Notes: generated by a model not told the origin, from the sequence alone. DNA of 64,000 bases from Parahaliea maris (GCF_008064665.1 NZ_VRZA01000006.1:62001-126000); one strand, 5' to 3'; numbered from the stretch's first letter, positions 1 through 8,732 are shown. A program made the numbers and translations.

Positions 1-1030
1 GCTCCCTGACCTGGAAGGCGTTGATGAACCCGGCAGCCTCATAGGCCTGGTTCCACCAGCTGGCCCCTTCGATCAGCGCGCTCTTCACCGGCTCCGGGGT
101 GCCGGAATCGACGTAGTAGACAATGGGCTCCACCGCTTCGGAGCGGGCAGCATCCGGGTCTTTCTTTTCCAGTCGGTGGCGGGCCACCAGCCGAATGTCG
201 GTATCCCGGCCGATCTCGGCACTGTAGTTACGGATGACGGGGCCATTGGTACCGATGCGTGGGTCTGCCAGGCGGATAGCCATTTTGCTCTCTGGCAGTT
301 TTACCAGGGAGTGGTGCTGGCGCAGGGTCACGGCGTTGCCGGACGCGGCCACCTCGTTGACCAGTTGCCCCGGGTTGTCGCTGGTAAAGGTCAGGGTTAC
401 TTCCACCTCCACGTTCTCGGGGAAGGCCTTGGTGTTGTCCAGGTAGAAGGCGCTGCGGCTTTTGTCGAGGGTGAACTTGCCCTGGTCCCGGCGTGCTATT
501 GCCGCGGTGACATTGCGGGCATCCCGGACGAAGAAGTCGGTGGCATCTACCAGTACCCGGCCGTCGCTTTCCGCGGCAATGTCAAAACCCCAGATAATCG
601 AAGGGGCGAAGGCGTCCTTCACCGCCAGGCGTTCCAACGGGTTGTCGCTCAGGGCCTGGTAGGCGTAGTTGGGTTGCTTCAATAGTACTCGCGGCCCGAC
701 GCGGTTGGCTTCCAGCACCCAGGTGCCGCGTAACTGGCCGCGGTCGATGCCGATGGGATTGGCGCCCAGGCCCGAGCCCATGGAGACCTGGTAGAGAAAT
801 TCGGTATCGAGCTGGTCGATTTCCCAGTACATCTTGCCACTGGTTTCGTCCCAGTAGAGGTTGAAATACCCGTCCAGTTTGTTGCTGCCGGCGACAACTT
901 CGGTGATGGAGGGCAGGGCGCTGGCCTTGCCGATGGTGGAAAGCAGGAGAACAAGAAAGGTCAGGACAGGCCGTGTAAAGCTCCCTGGCGGGCAGGGTAG
1001 CCAACCTGTTCTGAAATCAGTTGACGCCAT
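1..1030 (-). CDS. Secreted zinc-dependent metalloprotease (DUF5117/DUF4953 type), N-terminal part
   Basis: The reading frame is open from an ATG at 1030 to the window edge, so the C-terminal part is missing. About 343 residues are visible. The start is followed by a hydrophobic stretch (roughly residues 20-39, ending SKASA-like IGKASA) that looks like a Sec signal peptide. The mature N-terminus carries the EVVAGSNKLDGYFNLYWD block, a WEID motif and a GSGLGANPIGIDRGQL segment, which I recognise from the large bacterial metalloproteases that carry DUF5117 ahead of a catalytic HExxH domain. The catalytic site would lie outside this window, so activity cannot be confirmed. The gene is divergent from the AraC-type regulator. 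Confidence 0.75.
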   Translation of the reverse strand, partial: MASTDFRTGWLPCPPGSFTRPVLTFLVLLLSTIGKASALPSITEVVAGSNKLDGYFNLYWDETSGKMYWEIDQLDTEFLYQVSMGSGLGANPIGIDRGQLRGTWVLEANRVGPRVLLKQPNYAYQALSDNPLERLAVKDAFAPSIIWGFDIAAESDGRVLVDATDFFVRDARNVTAAIARRDQGKFTLDKSRSAFYLDNTKAFPENVEVEVTLTFTSDNPGQLVNEVAASGNAVTLRQHHSLVKLPESKMAIRLADPRIGTNGPVIRNYSAEIGRDTDIRLVARHRLEKKDPDAARSEAVEPIVYYVDSGTPEPVKSALIEGASWWNQAYEAAGFINAFQVRE

Positions 1031-1614
1031 ATTCAATTACCTTTTCGAGTGATGTTGGATGCCGGCAATGCCGGCATTGGCTGGTGGATAAAAGGGTATA
1101 TTGTATGCAATATCAATGCCACGACATTCCACATTGTGGCAAGCACACAGCGAGCGGCCTCGTTCGCTCGGAGCACGGTCGCACAGCCAGCTTGTGGTGC
1201 ATTTCGTGCAATCGCGCACCAAACTGACAAGTTGCTCGACAAAGCAGCCTTAGCCAATTGGGCTACACTCGTTTTGGAGGACTGCTTCCGGCGGTTTTGA
1301 GGACGGTTTCCGGCAGCCCAGCCTGTCTTTCGGTGGCGGCCGCTTGCGCACTCTCCCAATTGACGGCAGAAGGAATCTGCATCGTAGGCACTAAAACACT
1401 CATCTTCGATATCACCAAGGACAGCAGCGGGAACGTGGTCTACAGCAAGGGCTCCGGCGCAGACAATGGCAGGCTGCTTGGAACGAAAGTAGCCAGTAAA
1501 CCGACCTGCATTCAACAGCCGTTTTGCGAGTGTTAACATTCGAAACTGGTGTAAGCGGCCCGGCGTGCCGCCGATTCCTGCAACGCACTTACCTGACGAG
1601 ACGAGAGAGGCCAG
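1031..1614. other. Long intergenic region between divergent genes
   Basis: This stretch of 584 bases separates the divergent metalloprotease and AraC-type genes and should hold both promoters. Short open frames exist on both strands, but none matches a family I know or has a convincing ribosome binding site. A weak hairpin (arms CGAGCG and CGCTCG) lies near 1152-1171. I see no tRNA, terminator or repeat element here. Confidence 0.4.
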
Positions 1615-2649
1615 GTGGCTAATCCAGCAATTCCAATCAGTGAGATCCAGCCTGTCAGGGAAGTCATTGCCGGGATAGGGATATGCCCTGATGAGTTGAG
1701 CAACGCTTTCGACCTGCCGCCGGGCGCGTTCAGCGGTAGCGCTACCCAAACACTGCTGCTCTCTGATTATTTCAGAATCCTCGAGTATCTGACCGCGCAA
1801 GCGGGTGATGAAACCGGGCGCCTGTCCACGCGTTCGATCATGTCGGGCAGCCTGGCGTTCCTGGTAAACCAACTCGACGACTGCAATACGGTCTTCGATG
1901 TCATGCGAAAAGTGGCCGATACCTGTAACTTTCTGCACGGTGGACCCTATAACCAGATCGAAAAGCGGGATGGGTACATTGCCTATCTCATCAATGATGA
2001 GGACTTTCCCTATACCTTGACGAACCATTCCTATCAGTACCTGACCATGGAGTGTGTACTGATTTTCCTTCACCAGTTGTTGTCATACTTCAGTGTGGAG
2101 CCCCTCACGCCCTTGTTGAGGAAAACCTATACCCGGCGTCCGCGACCGAAAAGCAATGTACCCCTGTCATGCTGGGATCTGCCGACCCGTTACGAATCCG
2201 CAAATTACGCCCTGATCTATGATCGCCGAATCGAGCGACAGCCAGTTCGAGGCGATAGAGTAATGCCCTCTACCGAGTCGCTCCTGCGCATGGTGATCGA
2301 TACCCTGTCGGCCAATGATGACAACCCTCCGCGCTTCAAGAATTTTTCCGAGGCGGTGACATCCCTGTTCGAGCAGGGAATCTATGATCAGCGCGTTATC
2401 GCCAAACGCCTGCATATCAGTGTTGCCACTCTGCGTCGGCGTCTGGAAGACGAGGGGCGGCAGTTTCGCAGCTTGCGCCTGGCCGCACAGAACCAGCAGG
2501 CCCTGCAACTCTTGCGGCAGCCCCGCTCGATCAGGGACATCTCCGAGCACCTGGGATTTTCGGATATTCGCAGTTTCAGCAGGGCCTTCAAAAAGCTCAA
2601 CGGGGTGACGCCAAAGTCCTATCGTCAGGAACTTGCCGACGCCCCGTGA
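1615..2649 (+). CDS. AraC-family transcriptional regulator with arabinose-binding-like N-terminal domain
   Basis: This 344-residue protein starts at a GTG. Residues about 15-200 look like the Arabinose_bd (OruR-type) ligand domain and residues about 245-340 hold the double helix-turn-helix. The second helix-turn-helix shows the family signature SIRDISEHLGFSDIRSFSRAFKK followed by GVTPKSYR. The gene lies about 100 bases upstream of a TonB-dependent receptor and a hydrolase on the same strand. That suggests it activates them in response to an uptake substrate, although the ligand cannot be read from the sequence. The GTG start gives the usual family length; there is no ATG nearby in frame. Confidence 0.85.
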   Translation: MANPAIPISEIQPVREVIAGIGICPDELSNAFDLPPGAFSGSATQTLLLSDYFRILEYLTAQAGDETGRLSTRSIMSGSLAFLVNQLDDCNTVFDVMRKVADTCNFLHGGPYNQIEKRDGYIAYLINDEDFPYTLTNHSYQYLTMECVLIFLHQLLSYFSVEPLTPLLRKTYTRRPRPKSNVPLSCWDLPTRYESANYALIYDRRIERQPVRGDRVMPSTESLLRMVIDTLSANDDNPPRFKNFSEAVTSLFEQGIYDQRVIAKRLHISVATLRRRLEDEGRQFRSLRLAAQNQQALQLLRQPRSIRDISEHLGFSDIRSFSRAFKKLNGVTPKSYRQELADAP

Positions 2650-2752
2650 CTGGCAGATCTGAGCGAAAGTGTTCACTAAAGTTGAATGCTTGGGTCGTGG
2701 TGCCCGCCTCCCGGTTTTTCTAGCATTAGCGCAATAAAAATAAAGGGAGCTA

Positions 2753-5059
2753 ATGATGAAAAAGACCCTGCTGGCCGCCGCCTTGCTATCCACCGTAGTT
2801 CCCGCCTGGGCCCAGGAACTTGAAGAGGTCGTCGTGATCGCGCAGAAGCGCGAATCAAATCTTCAGGAAACACCCATTGCCATCACGGTCATGAGTGAAA
2901 GTTTTATCCAGACTAACCGGATCGAAGATTTTCGTGATATCTCGGCCTACACCCCCAACATGGTGTTCTCCTCCAGCCAGGGTTTCTCGCTGATTGCGCT
3001 GCGCGGCGTAGGCCTCAATATATCCAATCTGGCAGGCGAGGCCGCCGTCGCGATGTATGTCGACGGAGTCTACAACGGGCAGACATTCCTTTATGGCGTG
3101 CCGGACTTCGACCTCAAGCGTATCGAAGTGCTGCGCGGGCCGCAGGGTACGCTGTACGGCCGCAACAGCACCGGGGGTGCGGTCAATATCATCACCCGCA
3201 AACCGTCGTTTGACCCGGAACTCGATATCGCAGCGACCGTCGAGGAATATGAGCGCTACCGCCTGGATGCGGGTGGGTCGTTGCCGCTGACAGACACCAT
3301 TGCCCTGCGCGGTAGCGTGGTAGCGGACAAGCAGGAAGAGGGGTACCGGGACAATCCGGTGCTGGGCACAGACCAGGACAAGGGCGATGTCTATTCCACG
3401 CGGCTGTCGGCCCTGTGGCAACCCGTCGACACTGTCGAAGTGCAATGGGCCGCCGATTATCTGAATGAAGACCGCAGCAGTTACGTGCTGGAAAGTCTTG
3501 CGTCTGCGCCCAATGCTGCGTTTATTTCTCCTTCCAATGTCGGCGGCTTTCTCGTGTTACCCAATCCGGCACTTGGAGGACTCAGCCTTGCCGACCTGTT
3601 CGGACTGGAATTTCCGGTTGTGGGTACAAGCGCCGAATACGACCCCGATGACAAAACCTGGTATTCCAATGAGTCATCAAACCAGGAAGTCGAGAGCTAT
3701 GGCTCCAGCCTCACCATCAGCTGGGCCGGCGAAGGGCTGGGGTTCAAGTCCATCACGGGCTACCGGGACGCAAGCCTTGATCGCCGCTCCGACAACGACG
3801 GTACTGATCTGACATTGCTGCACCTGTCCGCCTACCAGGAAGCGCAGCAGTTTACCCAGGAGTTCAATCTCACCGGCGAGTCATTCGACGACAGGCTCGA
3901 ATGGATTGTCGGCGCTTTCTACTTTGATGAGGATGCCAGAGCGGACTTCTTCTTCGACCTGGACGATTTCCAGACGACCTACGAGGCATTGTTTGGCCTT
4001 CCCGCAGGCGCGCCGCTTCCTCCTGGATCGTTCCTGGCATTCGGTCCACGCCTGAAAACCGGTGAGGGTAGCCCCTATCCGTTTCTCGATTTCTCGATGA
4101 AGCAGAGCTCGGAGTCGGTGGCGGCGTTTACGCAACTGGACTACGCCATAAGCGAGCACTGGTCTGTGTCGGGCGGCTTGCGCTACACCGTGGACAAGAA
4201 GCAGGTCAACCGGAGTCTCACCGGCAATATTGCGGGCGGCATACTCTGCATGAATGACAGGGAGTCGGAAACCTGGGAAGAAGGTACCGGCATGCTGGGT
4301 GTCGAGTACGCGCTGTCCGACACTGCCATGCTGTTTGCAAAAGCGTCATCCGGGTACAAAGCGGGAGGGTTTAACCCCGGTGAGTGTTCCGGCAGCTTCG
4401 ATCCGGAGACGCTGCTGGCCTACGAAGTGGGTGCCAAGACACGATTGCTCGGCAACTCGCTGCAACTCAATGTGGCGGCTTTCAGTTATGACTACGAGGA
4501 TATCCAGGTTAATCGCTATATCAACAACTCAGCGTCAATCGCCAACGCGGCGAAAGCCGACGTGTACGGTATCGAGGCCGAGTTCGTATATGCACCGACA
4601 GCCGGTTTGCAACTGGATGGCGGGTTTGGATTTCTCGACTCCGAATACGGCGAAGCCTACTTTTCCGATCCAGTGCTGAATGACGATCCGGTGAATATCG
4701 AGGGAAACCGGCTGATCCGTGCGCCAGAATGGACTGCGGTTCTCGGCGTTCAGTATTCGTGGGATACCAGAGCCGGATTGTTTGTTCTCAGGGCAGACAC
4801 CAGTTACAAGAGCGAGTATGCCTTTGATGTTTTCGAGGCTTCTTTACCCAATCAGCAGTCCCTGATGCAGGACGCCTACACCCAGTCAAACCTGCGACTG
4901 ACATGGATCAAGGACCACTTCAGTGTGCAGGCGTTTGTGGAAAACATAGAAGACGAGGTCTACGGCGAGTCGATCACCGCGGTGGGTACCACGGGCAGTG
5001 TGGTCGGTTCCTTTTCCCGGCCGCGTGTATTCGGCGGCAGATTGACGTACTCAATGTAG
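2753..5059 (+). CDS. TonB-dependent outer-membrane receptor
   Basis: This 768-residue protein begins with a signal peptide (MMKKTLLAAALLSTVVPAWA). A TonB-box-like EEVVVIAQ follows, then a plug domain with the VYNGQ...RIEVLRGPQGTLYGRN block (about residues 100-135) and a long beta-barrel. The barrel ends in a terminal strand, GGRLTYSM, with Met rather than the usual aromatic last residue. It imports a substrate across the outer membrane using TonB energy. The sequence resembles the broad proteobacterial receptors found beside catabolic genes more than classical siderophore receptors, and no Fur box is evident upstream. The AraC-type regulator before it and the hydrolase after it suggest an ester-like or terpenoid-like nutrient. 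Confidence 0.92.
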   Translation: MMKKTLLAAALLSTVVPAWAQELEEVVVIAQKRESNLQETPIAITVMSESFIQTNRIEDFRDISAYTPNMVFSSSQGFSLIALRGVGLNISNLAGEAAVAMYVDGVYNGQTFLYGVPDFDLKRIEVLRGPQGTLYGRNSTGGAVNIITRKPSFDPELDIAATVEEYERYRLDAGGSLPLTDTIALRGSVVADKQEEGYRDNPVLGTDQDKGDVYSTRLSALWQPVDTVEVQWAADYLNEDRSSYVLESLASAPNAAFISPSNVGGFLVLPNPALGGLSLADLFGLEFPVVGTSAEYDPDDKTWYSNESSNQEVESYGSSLTISWAGEGLGFKSITGYRDASLDRRSDNDGTDLTLLHLSAYQEAQQFTQEFNLTGESFDDRLEWIVGAFYFDEDARADFFFDLDDFQTTYEALFGLPAGAPLPPGSFLAFGPRLKTGEGSPYPFLDFSMKQSSESVAAFTQLDYAISEHWSVSGGLRYTVDKKQVNRSLTGNIAGGILCMNDRESETWEEGTGMLGVEYALSDTAMLFAKASSGYKAGGFNPGECSGSFDPETLLAYEVGAKTRLLGNSLQLNVAAFSYDYEDIQVNRYINNSASIANAAKADVYGIEAEFVYAPTAGLQLDGGFGFLDSEYGEAYFSDPVLNDDPVNIEGNRLIRAPEWTAVLGVQYSWDTRAGLFVLRADTSYKSEYAFDVFEASLPNQQSLMQDAYTQSNLRLTWIKDHFSVQAFVENIEDEVYGESITAVGTTGSVVGSFSRPRVFGGRLTYSM

Positions 5060-5106
5060 GCACCGAGAGAGGCGCGCTACCAATTCATCGACTCACCGGA
5101 TTAATC

Positions 5107-6048
5107 ATGGATCACGCATCGCGAGCGCTGTTGGCTGAAATCAATAAACCTGACCGGTATCCGGCAGAGTTTGACATCGAGTCCGTCCGCGCGTCAGGAC
5201 GTGACACCTGGCTACGGTTCGCCGGCCCGGTCAACGCCGACTGTAGCGTCGAGGAGCTGGCAATCAATGAGTCGGTGTCCGCGAGACTCTATCGTCCGCT
5301 GTGGACCGGCAAGCCTGCGACCATAGTGTATTTTCACGGTGGCGGCTGGACCATGGGCGACCTCGATAGCTATGACGGCCTGATGCGTTATCTCGCCGGG
5401 GTGGGCGGCTACACCGTACTGGGCGTGGAGTACCGGTTGGCTCCCGAACATCCATTTCCAGCGGCCTTTAACGATTGTCGTGCGGCCGTGAAGTGGGTGC
5501 TGGATGACGGGGTGCTGGCAGGCGAAGCCTCTCCTGACCTGTTCCTGATGGGAGACAGCGCCGGGGCCACCCTGGCCGCCGGGCTAGCTATCGAAATGAT
5601 CCGTGAGAAGGAAGTCGAACTGCTGGGGATATGCCTTGTTTACCCCGTGGCTGACCTTTATTCCCCTCATGAAACCTACCCATCCCGCCTGGAGTTCGGC
5701 GACGGCAATTATCTGATCGGAAGAGACGGGATCGACCTGGCTCGGGCCCTTTATCTACAACCAGGCCAGGACCCGAGGGACCCGCGCGTTTCCCCGATAT
5801 TTTCCGAGGAGCTGCACTGCTTACCTCCGACCATCGTCATAACCGCGGGCTACGACCCGCTGAAAGACGAGGGGCGTGTACTGGCCGAGCGTATAGCGTC
5901 CACGGGGGTAGTCGTGCGGCAGCGTTGCTTTGAATCCACCATGCATGCGTTTCTGTCGTTTGGTGAGCTCCCGGTTGCCATTGAGGCACGAGATTACGTG
6001 ATCCGGGAGCTGGATGATTTAGCTGCAGGGCGGTGTGACTCCAGTTGA
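5107..6048 (+). CDS. Alpha/beta hydrolase, hormone-sensitive-lipase family
   Basis: The 313-residue reading starts at the ATG at 5107, 47 bases after the receptor gene. A longer frame upstream overlaps the receptor and is unlikely to be real. The oxyanion-hole motif HGGG is at residues 77-80, the nucleophile elbow GDSAG at 149-153 (Ser151), the acid Asp at 250 in GYDPLKDEG, and the catalytic His at 280. This full set is typical of carboxylesterases of the HSL family, which hydrolyse short- to medium-chain esters. No signal peptide is visible, so it probably acts in the cytoplasm on an ester imported by the preceding receptor. Confidence 0.9.
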   Translation: MDHASRALLAEINKPDRYPAEFDIESVRASGRDTWLRFAGPVNADCSVEELAINESVSARLYRPLWTGKPATIVYFHGGGWTMGDLDSYDGLMRYLAGVGGYTVLGVEYRLAPEHPFPAAFNDCRAAVKWVLDDGVLAGEASPDLFLMGDSAGATLAAGLAIEMIREKEVELLGICLVYPVADLYSPHETYPSRLEFGDGNYLIGRDGIDLARALYLQPGQDPRDPRVSPIFSEELHCLPPTIVITAGYDPLKDEGRVLAERIASTGVVVRQRCFESTMHAFLSFGELPVAIEARDYVIRELDDLAAGRCDSS

Positions 6049-6150
6049 TGGCATGCGGGGCAGGGTCCTGTGCGCCAGCCAATAATCCAGGTAAGCGAAA
6101 TCGACTCGATTATACGCAGGTCTTTTTAAGCTATGGTCAGGCCAGCGTTA

Positions 6151-6168
6151 AAGGGACCGCAGTCCCTT
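6151..6168. repeat. Short hairpin AAGGGAC-CGCA-GTCCCTT
   Basis: A perfect 7-bp stem with a 4-base loop. It is the first of three G/C-run hairpins after the hydrolase gene and resembles the other REP-like elements in having an AAGGG/CCCTT base. Confidence 0.5.
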
Positions 6169-6210
6169 GGTGATACTCCATCAAATCCCGACGCGGGTCA
6201 GGCCGTGGTT

Positions 6211-6247
6211 AAAAGGGTCAGAGCCCATTAATGCATGGGTGGCTTTT
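6211..6247. repeat. REP-like element, imperfect GGGTCAGAGCCC hairpin
   Basis: AAAAGGGTCAGAGCCC is followed by an imperfect complementary arm ending GGCTTTT. The core matches the elements at 19644-19691 and 21580-21652. Confidence 0.5.
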
Positions 6248-6256
6248 GTGGCAGGG

Positions 6257-6278
6257 TTAAAGGGCCAGAGCCCTTTAA
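6257..6278. repeat. REP-like palindrome TTAAAGGGC-CAGA-GCCCTTTAA
   Basis: A perfect 9-bp stem with loop CAGA. It is a variant of the GGGTCAGAGCCC family with one T missing. It could work as a terminator for either flanking gene. Confidence 0.55.
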
Positions 6279-6375
6279 TTTAGGAAAGAGAAAACTGGAA
6301 AGTGGGGGCTGACGCGTGAATGCTCGGCGTGAATAGTTTTATGGTAAACCGGAAAATCGATCGGCGTTCGATGAG

Positions 6376-6808
6376 TCAGCCCCGGATGGCGAGCACTTGC
6401 TGTTCAAAGTCTGCGCGCGCCTGTTTTAGTGCTGGGCTGTATTTACCATTGCGGGGCGTGAGCTCAAGGTATTTCTCAATAATCAGAGAGCAGCGCCTGG
6501 CCTTGTAAGACAAAAGGTAGGGACCTATCGGATAAAGGATTTGCAGGGCCTGGCGGTTGTACAAGGCGTAGGTGTAGCTCTGCCGGTGGTGTGACTGATA
6601 CCGGACTTTGGTGGTGATCTTGCCCACCCCCGTTTTGGTCAGCACGAAGTCGAGCAACGGGCACTCGGTGCTGCTGATGGAAAGCGACAATTGGCGGTTT
6701 TCGGCCCGGTGTTTGCGTACCAGGGTGACGGTGCCTTCTCCGTCGACGACCGGCAGTATAGGCGGCTTCGCTGCTGGTCAGCGAGCGAGCAATGCGGGGC
6801 GCAACCAT
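6376..6808 (-). pseudogene. LAGLIDADG homing endonuclease, frameshifted remnant
   Basis: Two overlapping frames together encode one LAGLIDADG homing endonuclease of about 144 residues. The first frame runs from an ATG at 6808 (preceded by AACAAGG) to SSEAAYTAG. The second continues as VDGEGTVTLVRKHR and then SISSTECPLLDFV, GKITTKVRY and YLELTPRNGKY, to a stop at 6376. The frame changes exactly inside the catalytic motif (expected AGLVDGEG) at about 6745-6751, consistent with loss of two bases. The fragment begins 52 bases downstream of the mature 3' end of ssrA, outside the intron. A sequencing error at this point would turn it back into an intact gene. Family assignment is from motif recognition. 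Confidence 0.75.
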
Positions 6809-6877
6809 CCTTGTTACTCCCGAATAAGGGATCGCCGCCCCGGAGTCGGGACGGCGGAATTGGTGGAGGCGGCGGGA

Positions 6878-7130
6878 CAGCTGATCCATGCCTTTCGACA
6901 TGGGCTGGACTATTCCTTCACCTGCGATACTGCTGCAGGGGAGAGCGTTTGTGAGCTTGCGCCCACCCTAGTACTCCGTGGGTTTCCCGTTAGGAGCCTA
7001 TGAGTCTCTAGCCGGCTTACTGGTTTCCCATTCACCGGACGGCGTTGGCATAGGGCATTGCCCCTTAGCGTTCACCGTATGAGCTCTCTTTTTCCAATGG
7101 GGATCACTCCCCATGGCGACCATTGTGTTA
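6878..7130 (-). ncRNA. Group I intron (self-splicing ribozyme) inside ssrA
   Basis: The 253-nt insert obeys group I splice rules: exon 1 ends in U and the intron ends in G (6878). A guide sequence GTCG at 7120-7117 can pair with exon CGAU, leaving the required U-G wobble at the splice site. Core elements follow in order: a GGGGCAATGCCC...GCCAACGCC region (7064-7041) like P4-P6 of the cyanobacterial tRNA-Leu intron, CTAGAGACTC (7011-7002) and GGAATAGTCC (6916-6907) as P7 partners, and a CGAAAG loop near 6897. It encodes no protein. Subgroup was not determined; the tRNA-intron class looks closest by eye. Confidence 0.9.
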
Positions 7131-7343
7131 ATCGAACCCGCGTCCGCCAGCACTCTGCCTTCGGCTCTACATGCTTAGATTCCGTTAATTAGTTTAACCG
7201 CACACAGCCCAACGGGCAGGACGTGATTGGCGAGCCCTGTAAAAGTTTAGCAACGCGGCCCAGGGCGCGCTTTGCTGCGATCCAGTTCTATATGACGGTC
7301 AGTAGCGCGATACTGGCACCTTGCTAAAGACCGCTAGCGGGGT

Positions 7344-7376
7344 TTATGCCGCCAGAGCGTAGTTGTCGTCGTTGGC
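7344..7376 (-). other. tmRNA proteolysis-tag reading frame
   Basis: The resume codon GCC is at 7376-7374. The frame reads ANDDNYALAA followed by TAA at 7346-7344. The E. coli tag is ANDENYALAA, so only one residue differs (D for E), and the LAA degradation end is conserved. Confidence 0.95.
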
Positions 7377-7485
7377 AACTATAAGTTTACAGCTTTTGAT
7401 TAACGTGATTCGCTGCCATCACGGCATGCACCTCAGGGTTCGTTACCGTCGTCGAATCCAGATCGCCCCCATAAGTGAGTTGCGG

Positions 7486-7491
7486 AGTATA
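7486..7491 (-). promoter_or_regulatory. Probable -10 box of ssrA
   Basis: TATACT lies 15 bases upstream of the mature 5' end, so the primary transcript would have a short leader, to be removed by RNase P as is known for tmRNA. No clear -35 hexamer is visible at 16-18 bases. Confidence 0.5.
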
Positions 7492-7673
7492 CCGCAATCT
7501 GTGAGGAATAGACCGGGTTTTCTGGTAAAAGTTCCGCGATCCGGCCATGACCAGGTGGCGATGTAGCTCAAGGATTCGGTCACTGGGCTCCGGGGAGATT
7601 CGAGCCGACAGGTGGCTTGAAGGCAGTCGGTCCTATCCTTTACCGTGGGGGTGTCTTGTTTGGGAACCTCGTT

Positions 7674-8732
7674 ATGAGCCATCGCTACACCGCCACCGAA
7701 TTGCAACAGTCTGTCACCGACCTGTTCTGCGCCGCAGGTTTGAGTGGCGACCGCGCCCAGGTGCTCGCCGAGGTATTTCTGGAGGCGGACCTCATGGGAT
7801 TTTCCACCCACGGCCTGAACCGGGTGCCCCACAACCTGCGCTGGCTGCTGGACGGTGATAGCCGCGCTCAGGGTGAGCCAGAGGTGCTGGCTGACCGCGG
7901 TGCCCTGTTTAACTGGGATGCCAACTTCCTGCCGGGCCCCTGGGTGGTTCGGCAGGCGCTGGATACTGCCATGGCGCGAGTACCGGAGCATGGTGTGGTC
8001 ACCGCTACCCTGCGCCGCAGCCAACATATCGCCTGCCTGGCGGCCTATCTGCCGCGCGTGGTGGAAGCGGGTTACGCGGTCCTGATGACCTGTTCCACCC
8101 CGGCTGAGAACACGGTCAGTGCGTTTGGCGGCATTACACCCCTGTTCTCCGCCAACCCCATCGCCTTTGCCGCACCGGGGGAGGATTGCCCGCTGTTTTT
8201 CGATATCAGTATGTCGGTTACCGCCGGCGGTTATGTCGCCCGGGCCCAGCGCGAGGGCAAAGCCATGGCCGAGCCCTGCCTGAAAAACAACCGGGGCGAG
8301 GTGACCGATGACCCTGCTGCGCTGGATGAGGGCGGCAGTATCATGCCGATTGGGGGCGCCTCCCACGGCTACAAGGGGGCAGCCCTGTCCCTGTTGACGG
8401 AGGTTCTGAGTATGGCGCTGGGTGGCTATGGACGGGCGGATGCCAGCGCCGCGGGCGACGGCGAGGCCAACTCGGTGTTCCTGCAGGTGATGGACCCGGG
8501 CGCCTTTACTTCACCGGAAAACTTTCGCCAGCAGATGGCCGCGCTGCAGCAGCTGTGTGAGCAGAGCGCGGTGGCGGAGGGGGCACCACCGGTGCGTTTC
8601 CCCGGGCGCCGGGCCTGGGAGTTGCGCCGGCGTCAATTGGTGGAGGGTGTCGATCTCTATCCCTCCATCATGACGGACCTGGCCCCCTGGTCAGAGCGGC
8701 TGGGTGTAGCACTGCCCTCGCCATTGGCTTGA
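7674..8732 (+). CDS. Ldh_2-family (malate/L-lactate/ureidoglycolate-type) NAD(P)-dependent dehydrogenase
   Basis: The 352-residue reading starts at the ATG at 7674 (MSHRYTATELQQSV). An in-frame upstream start would add 19 unlike residues. The Ldh_2 fold is recognised from ADLMGFSTHGLNRVPHNLRWLL near the N-terminus (the family's G-x-x-S/T-H-G motif), TPLFSANPIAFAAP in the middle, and IGGASHGYKGAALSLLTEVLSMAL toward the C-terminus. Members oxidise 2-hydroxy acids or reduce 2-oxo acids or imines; the substrate here cannot be read. It is divergent from ssrA and followed by an amidohydrolase and a permease on the same strand. Such genes are sometimes linked to amino-acid or hydroxy-acid catabolism. 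Confidence 0.85.
   Translation: MSHRYTATELQQSVTDLFCAAGLSGDRAQVLAEVFLEADLMGFSTHGLNRVPHNLRWLLDGDSRAQGEPEVLADRGALFNWDANFLPGPWVVRQALDTAMARVPEHGVVTATLRRSQHIACLAAYLPRVVEAGYAVLMTCSTPAENTVSAFGGITPLFSANPIAFAAPGEDCPLFFDISMSVTAGGYVARAQREGKAMAEPCLKNNRGEVTDDPAALDEGGSIMPIGGASHGYKGAALSLLTEVLSMALGGYGRADASAAGDGEANSVFLQVMDPGAFTSPENFRQQMAALQQLCEQSAVAEGAPPVRFPGRRAWELRRRQLVEGVDLYPSIMTDLAPWSERLGVALPSPLA

Larger units (their letters stand above)
6049..6375. other. Intergenic region with several REP-like hairpins
   Basis: No gene is visible in this stretch between the converging hydrolase gene and the homing endonuclease remnant. It contains three hairpin elements (listed separately), two of which carry the motif GGGTCAGAGCCC or a close variant. 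They may act as bidirectional terminators for both flanking transcripts. Confidence 0.5.
6861..7470 (-). ncRNA. ssrA: Transfer-messenger RNA, interrupted by a group I intron in the T-loop
   Basis: The 5' end GGGGGCGATCTGGATTCGAC at 7470 pairs with CGCCTCC before the encoded ACCA at 6861, giving a 7-bp acceptor stem with one G-U pair. The tag reading frame lies at 7376-7344. The TAAGCATGTAGAGCC block and the T-arm follow. The T-arm is split: GCGGGTTCGAT ends exon 1 (7131-7470, 340 nt) and TCCCGC begins exon 2 (6861-6877, 17 nt). Joining them restores a 5-bp T-stem with loop TTCGATT, and the spliced RNA would be 357 nt. tmRNA with SmpB rescues stalled ribosomes. smpB lies about 4.3 kb away rather than adjacent as in E. 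coli. Confidence 0.93.

Noticed and set aside
1033-2073. A 346-codon open frame on the minus strand opposite the AraC gene
   Set aside because: It has no recognisable motif or ribosome binding site and lies mostly antisense to a clear AraC-family gene, so it is a shadow frame.
4903-5106. Longer N-terminus of the alpha/beta hydrolase from position 4903
   Set aside because: It would overlap the end of the TonB receptor in another frame and adds residues foreign to the family. The ATG at 5107 fits family length.
6049-6375. CRISPR array or att site in the hairpin-rich region
   Set aside because: The repeats are short, differ from one another and have no regular spacers. No integrase is nearby.
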